Of a DNA stretch of 64,000 nucleotides, positions 45,470-58,351 are shown piece by piece. Where the stretch lies: the NCBI GenBank assembly GCA_019279435.1, contig JAAALK010000081.1:60007318-60071317 (forward strand), given 5' to 3'. The notes beneath the pieces are model-generated. The model was not told where the DNA came from, ran no database searches, and saw only the letters and a program-made list of their open reading frames with translations. Position 1 is the stretch's first letter. Every line of letters starts with the position of its first letter. The stretch is from Zizania palustris (Eukaryota; Streptophyta; Magnoliopsida; Poales; Poaceae). The position numbers and the translations under genes are program-made.

Positions 45470-45962
45470 TGTTGGCGCAAAGGATTACGCTAACACGTTC
45501 TCGAAGATTAAGAACTAACAAACAAAGAGTTTGTGATGCAGGACTATTTCGAGCCTCCGAATAGGATAATAGCTCAAAGTAGTTCGAAGTTCTGTATTGA
45601 ATAGCTGAGTATTCGATGCCTATTACAAGGTGAGAAGGGGTATTCATAGGTAAAAACTCTAAGGAAAAGACCTATTTACCCCTCAATTACAACTGGCATA
45701 GTGGAAACTATTTGGTACCCCGAATAGGGTTAAAATAGTAAAATCTATCTGGAGAAGATAGATAATGCAGACGTCTTCTCAATCTTGATGTTTTCCACTG
45801 TAGCTTCGGAGCCTTCGGAGGATACCTTCGAACCATGAAGCCGAAGTATCCTTCAGCTTGGAAACTTCATCATCTTGGAGATGAACACATGCTTCGATGC
45901 TGATGAATTATCTTTGCCTGTTGATCTCTAAAGCCTTGAGGATGAAGTATTTTCCCCTAACA
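45470..45962 (-). repeat. TatC' 3' LTR, 493 bp
   Basis: On the minus strand it runs from TGTTAGGGG (45962) to CGCCAACA (45470). The adjacent GTAGC (45465-45469) matches GCTAC after the left-arm LTR, so both copies occupy the same insertion site. Confidence 0.9.
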
Positions 45963-46357
45963 GTAGCCCCTCGAATACGCTTCTCCGATTTAGCCTATAT
46001 AGTAGGAGAGTAGTATACTCAAGGAATATTTTCATATTCATGGACATAGAAAAATTTGAAGGCATTACAATCGTTCGAAGTATCTTTAACATCGACGTAT
46101 ATCTGATGAAAACTTTGTACCGAACTCCTGTGTAAATGCTTCGTAGGGGAATGAACTGTTGCGGAGGTGGAACATCTTGAGGAGCCGTTAATTTCGAGCC
46201 GTTACTTTTCAAGTAGCCGTTAGGCTCCTGGAAAAAGTAATGGTCGAAAATTTACCGCGGGTTTACACCTTTTCACTTCCTGGGTCCACCTGTCAGCGAT
46301 AGAAGTCGAACTTGCATTGTGAACGCACGATCGAAGCACAATAACTAGCGGAAAGGC

Positions 46358-46364
46358 TATAAAA
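46358..46364 (+). promoter_or_regulatory. TatC' antisense-gene TATA box
   Basis: GGCTATAAAAGGGGG lies 99-105 bp upstream of the ATG at 46463, transcribing away from the LTR on the strand opposite to TatC' gag-pol. Confidence 0.7.
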
Positions 46365-46462
46365 GGGGGTCGAAGCCATCGAAATTTTTTGTAGATCTTG
46401 GCTTCCGAAGCTTTCTTTCTTCAACCTCCAAAACTTTCCCCAACCATTTGAGCAATTAACAC

Positions 46463-49400
46463 ATGGCGAGGACCAGCGTGACTGTGCTAGCGGCTGCGGG
46501 AACCCTGGCGAAGAGGTAGGCGTGGGCATCTTCAGCAGCGACGGCCATGGCGGGAGCACCGGGGGGATCTTGGCCAAAGAATCCTTGGGAGCTCTGCCCT
46601 CCATCCAAGAAGCCAATCCCGCAAAGCTTCATCATCGTACAATTGACAAGCACGTTAGAATCCATTGAGGAGGTGGTGAATGGGAAACTGGGCCCTGGAA
46701 TGAGGACTCGAGTCCCTGGAATGGAGTAGACCCTAAAGCCGCGGAGCGGGGAAGTGGTATTCTTCGAAGCTTTCTTCGAGGTGGGACTAGGACTTCTTGC
46801 AATTGATTTCCTGTCAGAGGTACTGGAGATATTCCATTTTACCTTACCGCAGTTGTCCCCCAATGCCATAACAAGGTTGGCAGTCTTCAAATGGGCCCTT
46901 CGGGCAGAAGGATGCGATGGAAGATCGGAGGTCTTCGCTGCCACCCACGAAGCCTCCTGCCAGCCAAAGCCCCAAGGACGGACCCGGAGACACCAATGTG
47001 CTGACGACATTCAGCAGTGTCAACTTCCAACTTCGGAAGGAGCACGCGCAACATTTCTCGGCGAAGGCTATCAATGACCCGTGGTACATCAACTGGATCG
47101 TCTAGTGGTTCTACGTCGAAGTTGGAGAAGACTCTAGTCTTGCGGGGCCTCTTCAAGAAATCTGGTTCCGGAAGGAGGCCAAGGTAACTCCGAACCCAAG
47201 CTTGCTTTCAACGCGGCTTGGGTTGCTTTCCTCAATAGCCAGCCGTATGAGTATGTGTGATCTGACGGAGGAATTCATCGCCCTCCTGATCCTGCCTCTC
47301 GGAGCTGATTGCCGACCACGTTTCAAAATGCTTCGGAGGGAGAGCTTCGAAGCCTAGGTAAGTCTTCGCACTTTCTGCATTAACACATTAGAAAATAGAT
47401 AACATACTTATGGAATGTTACCTCCTTTCAGCAGCTCCTTTGGCGCTAGATCCAGAGCAGATCACAAGGGCCACCGAACGGGTATTCGGAGCCCCTACGG
47501 TGGTGGAGAAACAATGAAGGGTGGAGCTGGTGGGAAGCTAGGAGCTCTTCAACAAGGTGTGGAGTGATCTTGGGATAGAGCCTCCGCCCCTACCAGACTT
47601 CGACTCAACCGGAGTGGCTCCCCGGAAGAGAAAAGCCACCGCCGAACCCTCAAAGAAGGCCATCAAGACCCAATCAAGAAGGGGAAGAAGACGTCGAAGC
47701 CTCCTCCTCAACCATCTCCAGTGTCTTCGGCTTCCTCCCTGGGCATTCGGAAGCTCTTCTTCGGAGGACTCAAGAGAGAAAGACTCCAATGTCCTAATGG
47801 GGAAGGCCCTCGAGGACTATCTTGCGGAGGACAACGAGGATGAGTCCCTGGGCGCAGCCAGAGCTCCTTCTCAAGAAATTGCGGTAGTGGATACAGCACA
47901 CTCCCCTGAGCCCATCGCAGCTGGCTGAGAACTTGAGTCAGCCATTCCTAACTCACCCGTGGCCGGGGTAATAGTGCCTAGAGATTGGGGCATCTGCAGT
48001 GACTACACCAGAGCAGACTTCGGGGGATGACCTCGAAGAATATCTCTGAATCTAATGAAGTCATGGAGGACCCCACAATTCTCCCTCAAGGCATAGATGA
48101 AGGTATACCTCAAAGCTTTTTGCCTTTGCAATTCCTGCAATAATTATTATACATAAATATTCACTGAATACATTAATTTTTGTAGGTGCGTCAAGGAGAA
48201 GCATGGCTCCGATCACCAATGGAGCTTCAGCTTCACTTGGAGTTGATGCTCCGGCTGACGTAGTGGCTCCAATGACCAGAGCTATCTCGGGTGAAGCAGT
48301 TCTGGCCGAGGGGGAAACGGTCGAAGGAGGATCTACTTTAGCCGAAGTTCCAGCTCTGACTTTTGTGCCAGGGAGGGGCAAGAGATGACTGAGCTTCAGT
48401 CCACTCCCTACCTTGACGGCGACGCTCTCCTCCAATGACCCTTCAGTGAGCAACTCGGAGGAGGCTGCAGTAGATGATCGTCGGGCCCTGTCCTGGCTTC
48501 CTCTGCTGGCTCCGTTCTTGGAGCAACGGACAGGGCTCCGGACGCTTCTAGAACCCTTGGCGGACAAAGGCCAAGAAGTCACGTGCTCCGAACTTGTCTC
48601 CGTCTTGAGCGAAGCCAGAGCACTGGTGCTCGACTTGGCCCTCGAAAGGGCTGCCCTTCAAGTATGCATCATACATCAAGTGTATTCAATTAATAAATGA
48701 AATTACTTGGTACTTACTTTGCTTTTTTGCAGCAATTTGTCCTTGCTAGAGCGGTAGTGACTTCTAATGAGCTCGAAACTAATCGGCTCAAAAGGAAGGT
48801 TACTACCCTCCAATCTACCCTCAAAAGCTCTGAAGACAAAATGTTGCTACCGGAGGAGGAACTCCTCGAGGAACGGAGGGCCAGAGCCACCACCGACGAA
48901 GCACTTCGGGCCAAGCAGCAGAACAACACTAGACTCAAGGATTTGGCTCAAGAGACCGAGGCTGATTGTGTGGTGCTCAAAGCATAGGTCGAGAAGCTCG
49001 GCAAGCAGCAGCAAACTCCAACGCACAACATGTGGAGCTCCAAGACTCAATTCAACAAGCGTTGGCTCAGAAGAGTACTTTGCTATCCAGGATGGCTGAA
49101 GTATCTGCTGTTGCTTTTGAGCTAGAGGTGGCGGAAGTGAAGCACACCGCCATTGCAGAGCATACCATGGATACCCTCCTGGGGTACTCTGGAATACTTT
49201 GGCACGCTTGTGCCCTTCGTCTTCAGCTTGTGGCAAACAAGCCCCTCGAACGGAAGCTGAAGATGATCCAAGTGGCAATGAAGATGATGATGGGCTCCGG
49301 GATTTGGTACGGAGAGATCTCCGGATAGGTTGCCATAATCGGAGTCCTTCGTCATATCGAAGCTCTCGGAATTTCTGTTGCTCCGGTTGGGGGTTCAACG

Positions 49401-50170
49401 CCTGTTGGCTTCACCGACGAAGACTTGCTGCGTCCTTCACTGGATGTAGATTCTGCTTGGGAATCTTTACGGCCATCTAGAAAACTGACCACAAAGTTAT
49501 AGCCAAAGTTTGGATCGACGAGGCTCGCCGGCAGAACCAAGCTCAGACGAAGCCTCCACTTCTGACTTCGCCGGCTCCGCCAGCCGACCCGCGGGTTTAG
49601 CTTCATAGGGCACTTAAGCATGTACAAGAAATCTTGTAAAAGTCCCTTATATTAATGAATGAAAAGTTTATAAACAAGGAATCTTGGTTTGGATGTTTAT
49701 TCTTAGGTTTAGCTATACACTTTGGAGCTCGACTTTGAAATACTGGAACCTAGCGAAGGGCTCCACCGCAGTGGGATGTCCTCAAAGGTTGAAGGCCCTA
49801 TCGATGCTCACGCTTCTCTGTTCCTCGAGGGGATCAAGGGGATATAGCACCCGAAGTCCATCGTGAGGTCTTAGCTTATATTAAGGAGGAGGATAAGGAA
49901 GTAGCATCTTCATCCTCAAAATACGTAGATTGGTCTGACTCGGAGTACCAAGCTGAAGACCTAGTGGAGGCTAGCTCCTAGAGACTTCTGTGTTGGGTTG
50001 AACTTAAAGAGGAGCATAAAAAACTATGAGCTTCGAAGAAGAAAGGCACTCAGACCAAGAAGAAAGTTTTGAAGACTTCGGGTTCCGAAGGCCGAAGTGG
50101 TCTTAGAAATAGCTCTAGAGGTTGGAGGGGTCTCCGCTTCTATCTAGGCTTAGACGAAAATTTCTCTTGA
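46463..50170 (+). pseudogene. TatC' antisense gene, full five-exon structure
   Basis: This is the clearest copy of the gene architecture. Exon 1 46463-47357 starts M-A-R-T-S-V-T-V and holds the Transposase_28-like F-F-E-A-F-F-E-V-G (about 46757). Intron 1 47358-47431 (GTAAGT to TTTCAG). Exon 2 47432-48102 has W-S-D-L-G-I-E-P-P-P-L and R-K-R-K-A. Intron 2 48103-48185 (GTATAC to TTGTAG). Exon 3 48186-48661. Intron 3 48662-48732 (GTATGC to TTGCAG). Exon 4 48733-49594 is the coiled coil. Intron 4 49595-49706. Exon 5 ends with TGA at 50168-50170. Shared stops are the ambers after K-R (46517) and after P-G-M-E; private lesions are a 1-bp insertion at about 46976 and a CAG-to-TAG at about 47103. No biochemical function can be assigned. 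Confidence 0.78.
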
Positions 50171-50248
50171 TGTAATACAATATGATTATCCAATTAATAT
50201 GAATTGCTTTGGAAGCATCTTTTGGTTGTTCCTTACTCTCCTGCCCCT

Positions 50249-50745
50249 TATTGGCGCAAAAGATTACGCTAACAGGTTTTCAGAGATTAGAACTTAACAA
50301 ACGAAGTGTTTGTGAAGTGAACTATTTCAAGCCTCCGAATTGGATAATAGCTCAAAGCAGTTCGAAGATGTGTTTTGAATAACTTAGTCCTCGATCCCCA
50401 TTACAGGGCAAAACAGGGGGTATTTATAGGCCCAAACATTAAGGAAAAGACCCTTTTACACCTATATTACAACCGACATAGTGGAAACTATTCGGTACCC
50501 TTGATAGGGCTAAAACAGTAAAAGACTAATCCATTGAGAAAGTAGATAAATCTTCCATCCTAGCTAGGCAAGAGGCTCTCTGAAGAGTCTATGTTCGGAG
50601 ATATACTTCGAACTAGAGTCTGCCTTCATCCTTCGAACTCGCTCCAATGCGCTCCCAGAGTTAGACATTAAAAGCCTTTGATTGAATCGCCTGCCTTGGT
50701 CTTGTCGCAGCAATGGCTCTAAGGATGAAGTATTTTCCCCCAACA
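50249..50745 (-). repeat. TatD' 3' LTR, 497 bp
   Basis: On the minus strand it runs from TGTTGGGGG to CCAATA, flanked by CCCCT (plus) at 50244-50248. By eye it differs from the TatD 3' LTR at about six positions (1.2%), far fewer than the ~16 between the two LTRs of TatD. Confidence 0.93.
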
Positions 50746-51075
50746 GTAGCCCCTCGAATACGCTTCTCCGCTAGACATGTGATGTTACGAGAGCAGTATA
50801 CGCAAGAAAAATAATCATGCGCAGAGGTTAACAGTTTTAATCAACCTTCGAAATATGTGGAGATTCGAAACTTCGAATCAACTTATAAGAAAATTATGTT
50901 CTAACTATTTTAGAATTAACTTGGAAAGTCCGAAAGCTTTTTTAGGCTTAGAAGAAATAGCCGTTGGCTTTTTCTTTCAACGGAAATTAAGTGATGCGTT
51001 AAGTTCGCAAAGGGATAATGGTCAAGAATGCGAAACGACAAACACCAAATGGTAAAAAAAAATCATGGCCTGGGC

Positions 51076-51083
51076 TATAAATA
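51076..51083 (+). promoter_or_regulatory. TatD' antisense-gene TATA box
   Basis: GGGCTATAAATAGGGGG lies about 95-102 bp before the antisense ATG at 51178. Confidence 0.7.
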
Positions 51084-51177
51084 GGGGGCCCAAACCCTTC
51101 CCGAATACCTTTCTCACCGCTTTCCTGCAAACAATCCCTAGCCTCCATTTTTCTCCTTGAGCAATCCGTGCGATTTC

Positions 51178-53499
51178 ATGGCGAAAACAAGCTTCAAGGT
51201 CCCTGGGGCGGCTTCAGCCCTGGCCCGACAGCAGGCTGCGGCAGCAGCGGTGGCAGCGGCATCAGCGACGACGACTCTGGCAGCGGCAGTAGCAGGGGCA
51301 ATGGTGGCGCCAGGAAGAAATCCCCCACATGATGGTCCTCATGATCTCTTCCAGCGTCGTCAAAGTATGTGGATCAATCTTACCAGCCGGGACCGTCAAC
51401 CTGCAAGAGGGAGTCGCTCGCAGTAGCAATAGAAGGGAAGATTAGCTTGAAGATCAGTGATCCGCAAACCTGAAAAAGAAGCTACTCCTTCACCAAGGCC
51501 CTGGAGAAGTGGTTGTCTTCAAAGCCTTTTTCGAAGCAGGATTAGGGCTTCCCGCTGTTGATTTCCTGGCTGAGGTACTGGATTTATTCCATGTTACACT
51601 CCCCCAACTCTCTCCGAACGCGATAGCATGCCTTGCCATCTTCGAATGGGCGTTGCGAGCTGAAGGCTGCGAAGGAAGAGCAGAAATCTTCGCGGCCCTA
51701 CATCGATCTTCTTGCCAACCGAAGACCTTCGTAGGCCCCGGAGGTGAAAAAATGGTGGTGACCTTCGGGAGCATTAACTTCCGGCTTCGGGATGAATACA
51801 CTCTTCGGTTTCTAGCAAAGGCCATCAATGCCAGGTGGTATACAGATTGGATCCTCCGGTGGTTTTATGCCGAAGTTGGGGCAGGGAGTCGTCTGGCCGG
51901 ATCCTCTAGCAAGACATAAACTTCCAAAGGGAAGCCCTCATTCACCCAGATCCAGGCCAACTTGAAGCTCGCCTTAGCCTACTCGAGCGAATTAGCAACC
52001 GCTTGAGTATGAGGGACCTGACAGAAGAGTTCCACAGACTACAGATTCCTCCTCTGATGGCCAATTGGCCTATCTCCTTCGAGGAAGATCTAGAAGGCGG
52101 CCTCCGAAAGATCTCTTCGAACTCGAGCCCTGTAGGTAACTTCGAAAACAACATGTTTCATATATATTTATTTGAAGAAATAACTAATGTCAACTTATCT
52201 CTCAGCTTCTCTAGCTCCGATGACTTCAGAGCAAATCGTGCGAGCTTCGGAGAAGATTCTGGGAGTTTCGACTCCGGCCGAGAAGGAATGGAGAAAGAAA
52301 CTAGTGGGTACTTGGGAACGGTTCAACCGAGTATGGGGTGTACTCGGACTTGTTCCCCCTCCTCTTCTGGATTGGGTGCCTTCTGAAAAAGGACCGAAGA
52401 AGAGGAAAGCGGAGGCTGGGACCTCAGGTCCTGCCAAAACTCCGTCAAAGAAGGTAGCCCGGAAACCAAGAATTGTGGCGACTTCAAGTCCGGTGGCTTT
52501 GGTCTCCGAATCTTTGGAGGATGAAGGAAGAATCCTCAGTCGACCTGATTGATAGGGAAGAAGACCAAGTAGATGTAAACATTGGCACCACTGCAAACAT
52601 GCCAAATGTTGCAAGTAGCTCCGGGCAGGCTAGAACTTCGACTGCCCAGCTGGACTTGCTGCATGAAGGAGCCCCTATAACTGAAGGTGGAGTCGAAGTT
52701 GCTGCTGAGCCAACTTCAATTCCGGATGAAGTGACAACTGCGGCTCCCCAAGAAGCTCTAACAGTCGAAGCTTCAGTCTTGAATTTTGACTCCGATGCTC
52801 ACCCGTCGACAAGACTTCGGAGGTAATCTTCGCATAGTCTCTTTGTTCTTTTTCCCCGCAAAAATATGCAATGTATAATACCTTTGCTTAAACTGGGTCC
52901 ACTCCTATGGAAGAGGCTCGTCCCGAAGATACAGTTCCTGGAACCTCAACAACTCTGGAGCCAATTCCAGAAGTCAGCCAAATGGGACCTGGAAAAGGTA
53001 AAGGCAAAATGGACCCCTTCCCTGCTCCAAGTTCAGGATTAACTCCGTCTGAATCAACAGACGAGGGTCAATCTACGGAGGGGGGCCAATCTGTTGAAGT
53101 TTCTGAGGATGCAGCCCAGCGCTCCGACCCCTCGCCGAACGAAGACGACCAGAGGGCTTTGTCTATGCTCCCTCTTCTAGCTCCTTTCTTGGAGCGAAGG
53201 ACCGGACTTCGGACTTTGCTCGAGCCTTTGGATCGAGCTAACCGCGAAGTCGGGGAGACTGGACTTGGTAGCCATCTTGAGCGAAGCTGAGGGTTCGGAG
53301 CTCAACTCCGCCATAGAGCGTGCAGCATACCAGGTACGAAGTATCTGCAAAACAAAATTAGTCTTACCTACAAATAATTTCTCACCTTGTTTTTCCTTTT
53401 TGCAGCAAAGTTATTAGAACTCCCAGCTCTGGAACTAGTCGTTCCAACCTTAGTAGTAGCTCTAAGATCGAAGGGGTCTTCGATTCCTTCTCGGCATAG
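51178..53499 (+). pseudogene. TatD' antisense gene, coiled-coil exon deleted
   Basis: The ATG at 51178 follows the TATA by ~95 bp. The structure is as in TatD: intron 1 52136-52205, intron 2 donor at 52823 with a damaged acceptor near 52896, intron 3 53334-53405, then a jump to the terminal residues and the stop at 53497-53499. A private frameshift near 51350 splits the N-terminus. The domain at 51509-51919 is open and better conserved than in TatA. The shared exon-4 deletion shows that it predates the duplication. Confidence 0.75.
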
Positions 53500-53813
53500 A
53501 CACCGATTTTTCGTGATGTAATTGTAATTTGTCCGAATGATAAATATCAATTTTTAAAATTGTCTCCCTACTTCCCAGCCCCTCTTTGGGCGTAAGCAAC
53601 TTCGCGTTATACTTGAAGATGGTTAAGCGCAAAGGAAAATTAGGGGTACAATTTTGGGGGTGCAGAGCCCCTCTTCGACTTGAAGACTATTTAAAATCTT
53701 AAAAACTGTTTCCGACTACTTGTAGTCTGAAAACTGGTAACTAAGTACCTCTTGATTGGAAAGAAGTATCTTCGGACAACTTATTTGGATACTTTTGGTA
53801 TCTCAAACGATTG
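53500..53813. other. TatD' spacer between antisense gene and tandem repeats
   Basis: This is the reverse complement of 25236-25548. No gene is seen. Confidence 0.5.
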
Positions 53814-54044
53814 GTCACTTTGGACTCTTTTTACAGATATTCGAAGCTTATCAGCTCAAACTCTGTTTTGTTTTAGCCTCCTTCGGCTCTTTTTGCGAAT
53901 GCTATCAAACCGGTGTTTTGGAATTCGCAGTGGTCTCCTTGGACTCTTTTTACGGATGCTTTCAAGCCGATGCTTGGAATCCGCATTATTTGGTCTCCTT
54001 CGACTCTATTTGCGGATGCTTTCAAGCCGGTGGCTTGGAATCCG
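53814..54044 (-). repeat. TatD' ~58-bp tandem repeats
   Basis: This is the reverse complement of 25006-25235. GGTCTCCTT-GACTCTTTTTACGGATGC marks the units. Confidence 0.75.
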
Positions 54045-54253
54045 TTTTTCAGTGACTTTCCCACTTCGTCGGAAGCTTCGAACCAGTGGTCCGAAGTCCA
54101 GAAAAATGATTCAAATTAATGACACTTCCTTCCCAGCCAACTTCGTCCTTCCAGTGCGTCCACTAGAAGTAAGAAATGTTTGAGAGGTAGGCATTATCTG
54201 AACCATGAACTTTATTAATTCAGAAGGTGTTTACAAATGATTACAAGGAGCCC

Positions 54254-54952
54254 CTATGCGAAATATCGCTTTAAGTGCTCCGCATGCCATGTATGCGTTA
54301 GCGCTTCACCTTCTAAAGTATCTAACTTAAAAGAACCAGGACGCCCTGAACGGACAATTATGTATGGACCTTCCCACTTATTTCCTAATTTTCCTAGTGC
54401 TATAATACTTCGCAAAACAAGATGACCCGGCTTAAGCTCATTAATCTTGACTTTCCGGTCGAACCAAGTCTTCGTCTTCTGCTGATACTTTGTCAAATTG
54501 GTGACAGCTCGAAGTCTTGTCTCTTCTGTTAAATCCAGCGAAGTTTGTCTTTCTGCTTCTATTTCCGGTTCAGTGCTGCGAAGGGATCCTCCTTTGAGCT
54601 CTGTTGGTGTCATAGCTTCATCTCCGAATAATAGTCTGAAGGGAGTGAAACCCGTGGACCTTGTTTGAGTGGTCCGAATGGACCATAAAATCATCGGAAG
54701 CTCTTCGGTCCACAATCGTTTTGCCAATCCTACTATTCTTCGATTCAGCCCTGACAAAATATTACCATTGGCTCTTTCCACAGCTCCGTTAGACTGGGAA
54801 TGTCGCACTGCAGCAAAGCATAATTGGATGCCTAGATCTTCACAAAATTTCTTCAAAGGTTCTGCATCGAATTGTATTCCATTGTCAACTGTGAGTTGTC
54901 TAGGCACTCCGAACGGGCAAGTGATATTTTTCCTAGAAAAATTTCTGTACAT
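54254..54952 (-). pseudogene. pol: TatD' integrase C-terminal part
   Basis: The minus strand holds V-D-N-G-I-Q-F-D (Thr replaced by Ile next to the core Asp segment), S-N-G-A-V-E-R and the terminal K-R-Y-F-A, with the stop at 54254-54256. The amber codon separating it from the upstream frame is shared with TatD (24115). Confidence 0.9.
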
Positions 54953-57542
54953 TGCTCGAAGTGATAGCTGTTAGGGGCTCTGCTTCGACCCACTTAGAAA
55001 AATACTCAATTGCTACCACTGCGAATTTCAAATTTCCTATTGCTACTGGGAAGGGACCAATCAGATCCATACCCCATCTGGCCATGGGCCATACTGGAGC
55101 AATAACTTGAAGAGCTGTTGGTGGGCGATGACTTCTTCGTCCCATCCACTGACATCCTTGGCAGGTGCGGACTAGGCTCTCCGCATCGGCCACTATTGTA
55201 GGCCAATAGAGCCCCTGGCGAAGTGTTTTTCCTACCAAAGCTCGAGGGGCCAGATGACTACCGCAAAGTCCTTCATGAATTTCTCGAAGAATTTGCTGAC
55301 CTTCGGCTTGAGATATACATCGGAGAAAAGGGGAACATACTCCAGCCTTGTATAAAATACCGTTGATTATGTGATAATTCTGAATTCTATGTTTTAATCT
55401 TGAAAGTTGTGGCTCTTCAGACAAACTTGTTTCTCCTTGCATCAATTCCATAGTTGAACTTCTCCAATCTGTACTTGGAATGGAAAGGATTTCCGCGGAA
55501 GGAATTTGTGGCACCGAAGGTGTACTGAGTTCTTCATAAAAAGCCTCTTCTGGTATGTCCATAGCTCTGGCTGCAGCTTTTGCTAAGATATCAGCTTGCA
55601 CATTTTCTGCTCTGGGTATACTCCGAATGGAAATCCCTTTAAATGCTGCTTCAATCTTACGGATTTCTTCCAAGTATTTTGCAAGCTGTGGATGTCGAAC
55701 TTGAAAGCTCTTGTCCATGTGGCCTGCTACAATCTGAGAATCTGTCTTAATAACAACTCTTGTAGCCCCTAGAGCACGTGTCTTTCGAAGTCCCAGTAAA
55801 ATCCCTTCATACTCTGCTGTATTATTGGTAGATTTAAAATTGAGTCTTGTGAAATACATTGCCTTTTTCCCCGAAGGCAAAATTATCACTACTCCAACAC
55901 CTGCTCCATATGCTTGGAAAGCTCCATCAGAGTAAATAGTCCAAAACCCTTCACTTGGCTTCTCCGGAGCCCACGCTGCCGGGGGAGTCCACTCTGCCAC
56001 GAAGTCCGCCAACACTTGTGACTTGATTGCTGTCCTTGCCACAAAGGATATGCCGAAGGGTGCCAATTCAACGGCCCACTTCCCAATTCTTCCAGTGGAA
56101 TCTTTACTTCGGAGCATATATCCCAAAGGATATGAATGTTGTACAATTACATTATGCACCAAGAAATAATGCCTTAACTTCCTCGAAGCCATTATCAGAG
56201 CATAAGTGAACTTCTCAAGCTCAGAATATCTTGTTTTTGCTCCGGACAATGCTTCAGACACAAAATAGACTGGATTCTGTACCAACTTCCCATAAAAATC
56301 CACCTCTCTAACAAGGACTGCGCTGACAGCAGAGCCAGTAGCTGCAAGGTAGAGGAGTAGGGTTTCGTCCGCAATAGGCACCGTGAGTGTAGCGAGATTA
56401 CTGAGATAATTTTTAATATCTTCGAAGCTTTTTTGACACTCCAGTGTCCATGCAAAATCTTCGGACCCTTTCAACGCTTTAAAAATGGACAAACTTCTCT
56501 CTGCAGACCTTGCCAAAAATCTGTTAAGTGCTACAAGACGACTAGTCAGCTTTTGCACTTGCTTTAAATTCTCCGGAGGAGCCATCCTTTGCAGCGCAGT
56601 TATTTGAGTGGGGATAGCTTCGATTCCTCTGCTCAAAACTAAATACCCTAACAATTTTCCAGCCTGAGCCCCGAAGATACATTTTTCGGGGTTAAGACGG
56701 ATTCCACATGCCCGAAGGCTATCAAATGTTTCTGCTAAGTCTAGGCTATGTTGGTGCTTTAAAGCACTCTTTATTACAATATCATCCATGTAGGCCTCTA
56801 CATTGCGACCTAGCTGATGACCTAGAGCCTTAGCAATTAACCTCGAAAAATTAGCCCTGGCATTTCTTAAGCCAAAAGGCATTCTTACATAAGAGAAGAC
56901 TCCCGAAGGAGTTATAAAGCTTGTCTTGATTTCATCTTTGTGCTTTAGCCAGATTTGATGATAGCTGGAATACGCGTCGAGGAAGCTTAATAACTCCGAA
57001 CCAGTAGTAGTGTCAACCAATTGATCAATTCGGGGCATGGGGTAGGGGTCACGGGGGCATGCTTTATTCAAAGATGTAAAATCAATACACATGCGCCACT
57101 TCCCGGAAGATTTCTTCCTAACAAAAACTGGGTTGGCTAACCACTCCGTATGAGCCACTTCTCTGATAATCCCAGCCTTCAGCAGCTTTTCCACTTCATC
57201 TTTGGCAAGGATAGCCCTCTCCGTAGACAGTTTCCGGAGTCCTTGCCTAACAGGCCGAACCTTCGGGTTCACAAGTAAACTGTGTTCAATAATATCCTGA
57301 CTGACTCTGGTGATGTCTTCATCAGACCAAGCAAAGACATCTAGATTCTCCCCAACTACTTGCTCTAACGAAGTAGCAACTTCTGGAGGCAAGTCTTTGC
57401 CAAACTGAAAAGAATATTCCTTGCCATCCTTGACAATGACCTTCGTTGCAATCTCTCCTTCAGGGCTTGGCCTTGGGAAGGACTTCTTCGAGGATTCGCT
57501 CGGAGCAGAAAAAACCTCCGGGTTATCTTGCACGCTGTTCAC
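54933..57542 (-). pseudogene. pol: TatD' RT, dual RNase H, integrase N-terminal part (869-codon open frame)
   Basis: The domains and catalytic motifs are as in TatD 21508-24117, including Y-M-D-D, Y-S-D-G-A, K-T-D-S-Q and the zinc-binding H-H-C-C. About 18 residue differences from TatD were counted by eye; most TatD residues at these sites that look unusual (for example K for E after L-P-P) are ancestral-like here, and vice versa, so both copies have private changes. An amber codon upstream (57543-57545) is shared. Confidence 0.92.
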
Positions 57543-58351
57543 CTATCTCGGGTCAAGAGGAGGGCCATGACCATACTCTGCTCTTCGTGCAGTAGCCTGA
57601 TCTCCAAAAACAGTGAGCACTCCCGCCTGTGTGGGCATCTTCATACATAGATAATTATGATGCGCCACAGCTCCGAATTGATTTAACATGCCCCTTCCGA
57701 AGATAACATTGTATGCATACGGGGCATCCACAACATCAAAAATTACTTCCTCCGTCCTGGCCAGTAGCCCCTCTCCGAAAGTAGCTTCTAGGCCAATCTG
57801 GCCGAGGGCATCAAGAGGGGGTCCTGCGAAGCCTTGCAAAGGATGGGCTGCTGGGAGAAGATGCTTCCTAGAGATGCAGAGTTGATCAAAAGCTTGGACA
57901 AAGATAATATCCGCCGAACTCCCTCCGTCGATTAACACTCTTCGAACCTCAGTCCCTGCTATGTCGGCAGTGATGACAAGTTGGTCTGCATGTGGAAACT
58001 TTATGCCAGCTGCATCATCTGCGGAAAAAGATATCGGCACATGGGACCATTCAGGCATAGCAGCTGCAGATGAAGAGGTTCCAATATGGCCCACCTCTCT
58101 AACATACTCTCTTCTTTGCCTCTTCGACATACTTCCGAGGGTGCCTCCTCCGGAGATGGAGAGGACTACTCTTTTCCCTCGATCTTGACCATCTTCCTAC
58201 TTTGGAGGTGGCATAGCATTGACCACCGGAAGCCATCTTGCAGGGTCGAAGTTTTCTATCTGTGCCACAGCCTGAACAGGCTCCGGACGCACTTCGGTCG
58301 GAACTCGGTCAGTAGTGCCTTGACCCGAAGTTCTTTCCAGATACTTGCCTC
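57543..58351 (-). pseudogene. pol: TatD' protease and linker
   Basis: The frame 57543-58130 is open, with L-I-D-G-G-S-S-A-D-I intact and without the 2-bp deletion that breaks TatD at about 21275. A TAG in the linker at about 58198 matches the TAG at about 20853 in TatD. Confidence 0.87.
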
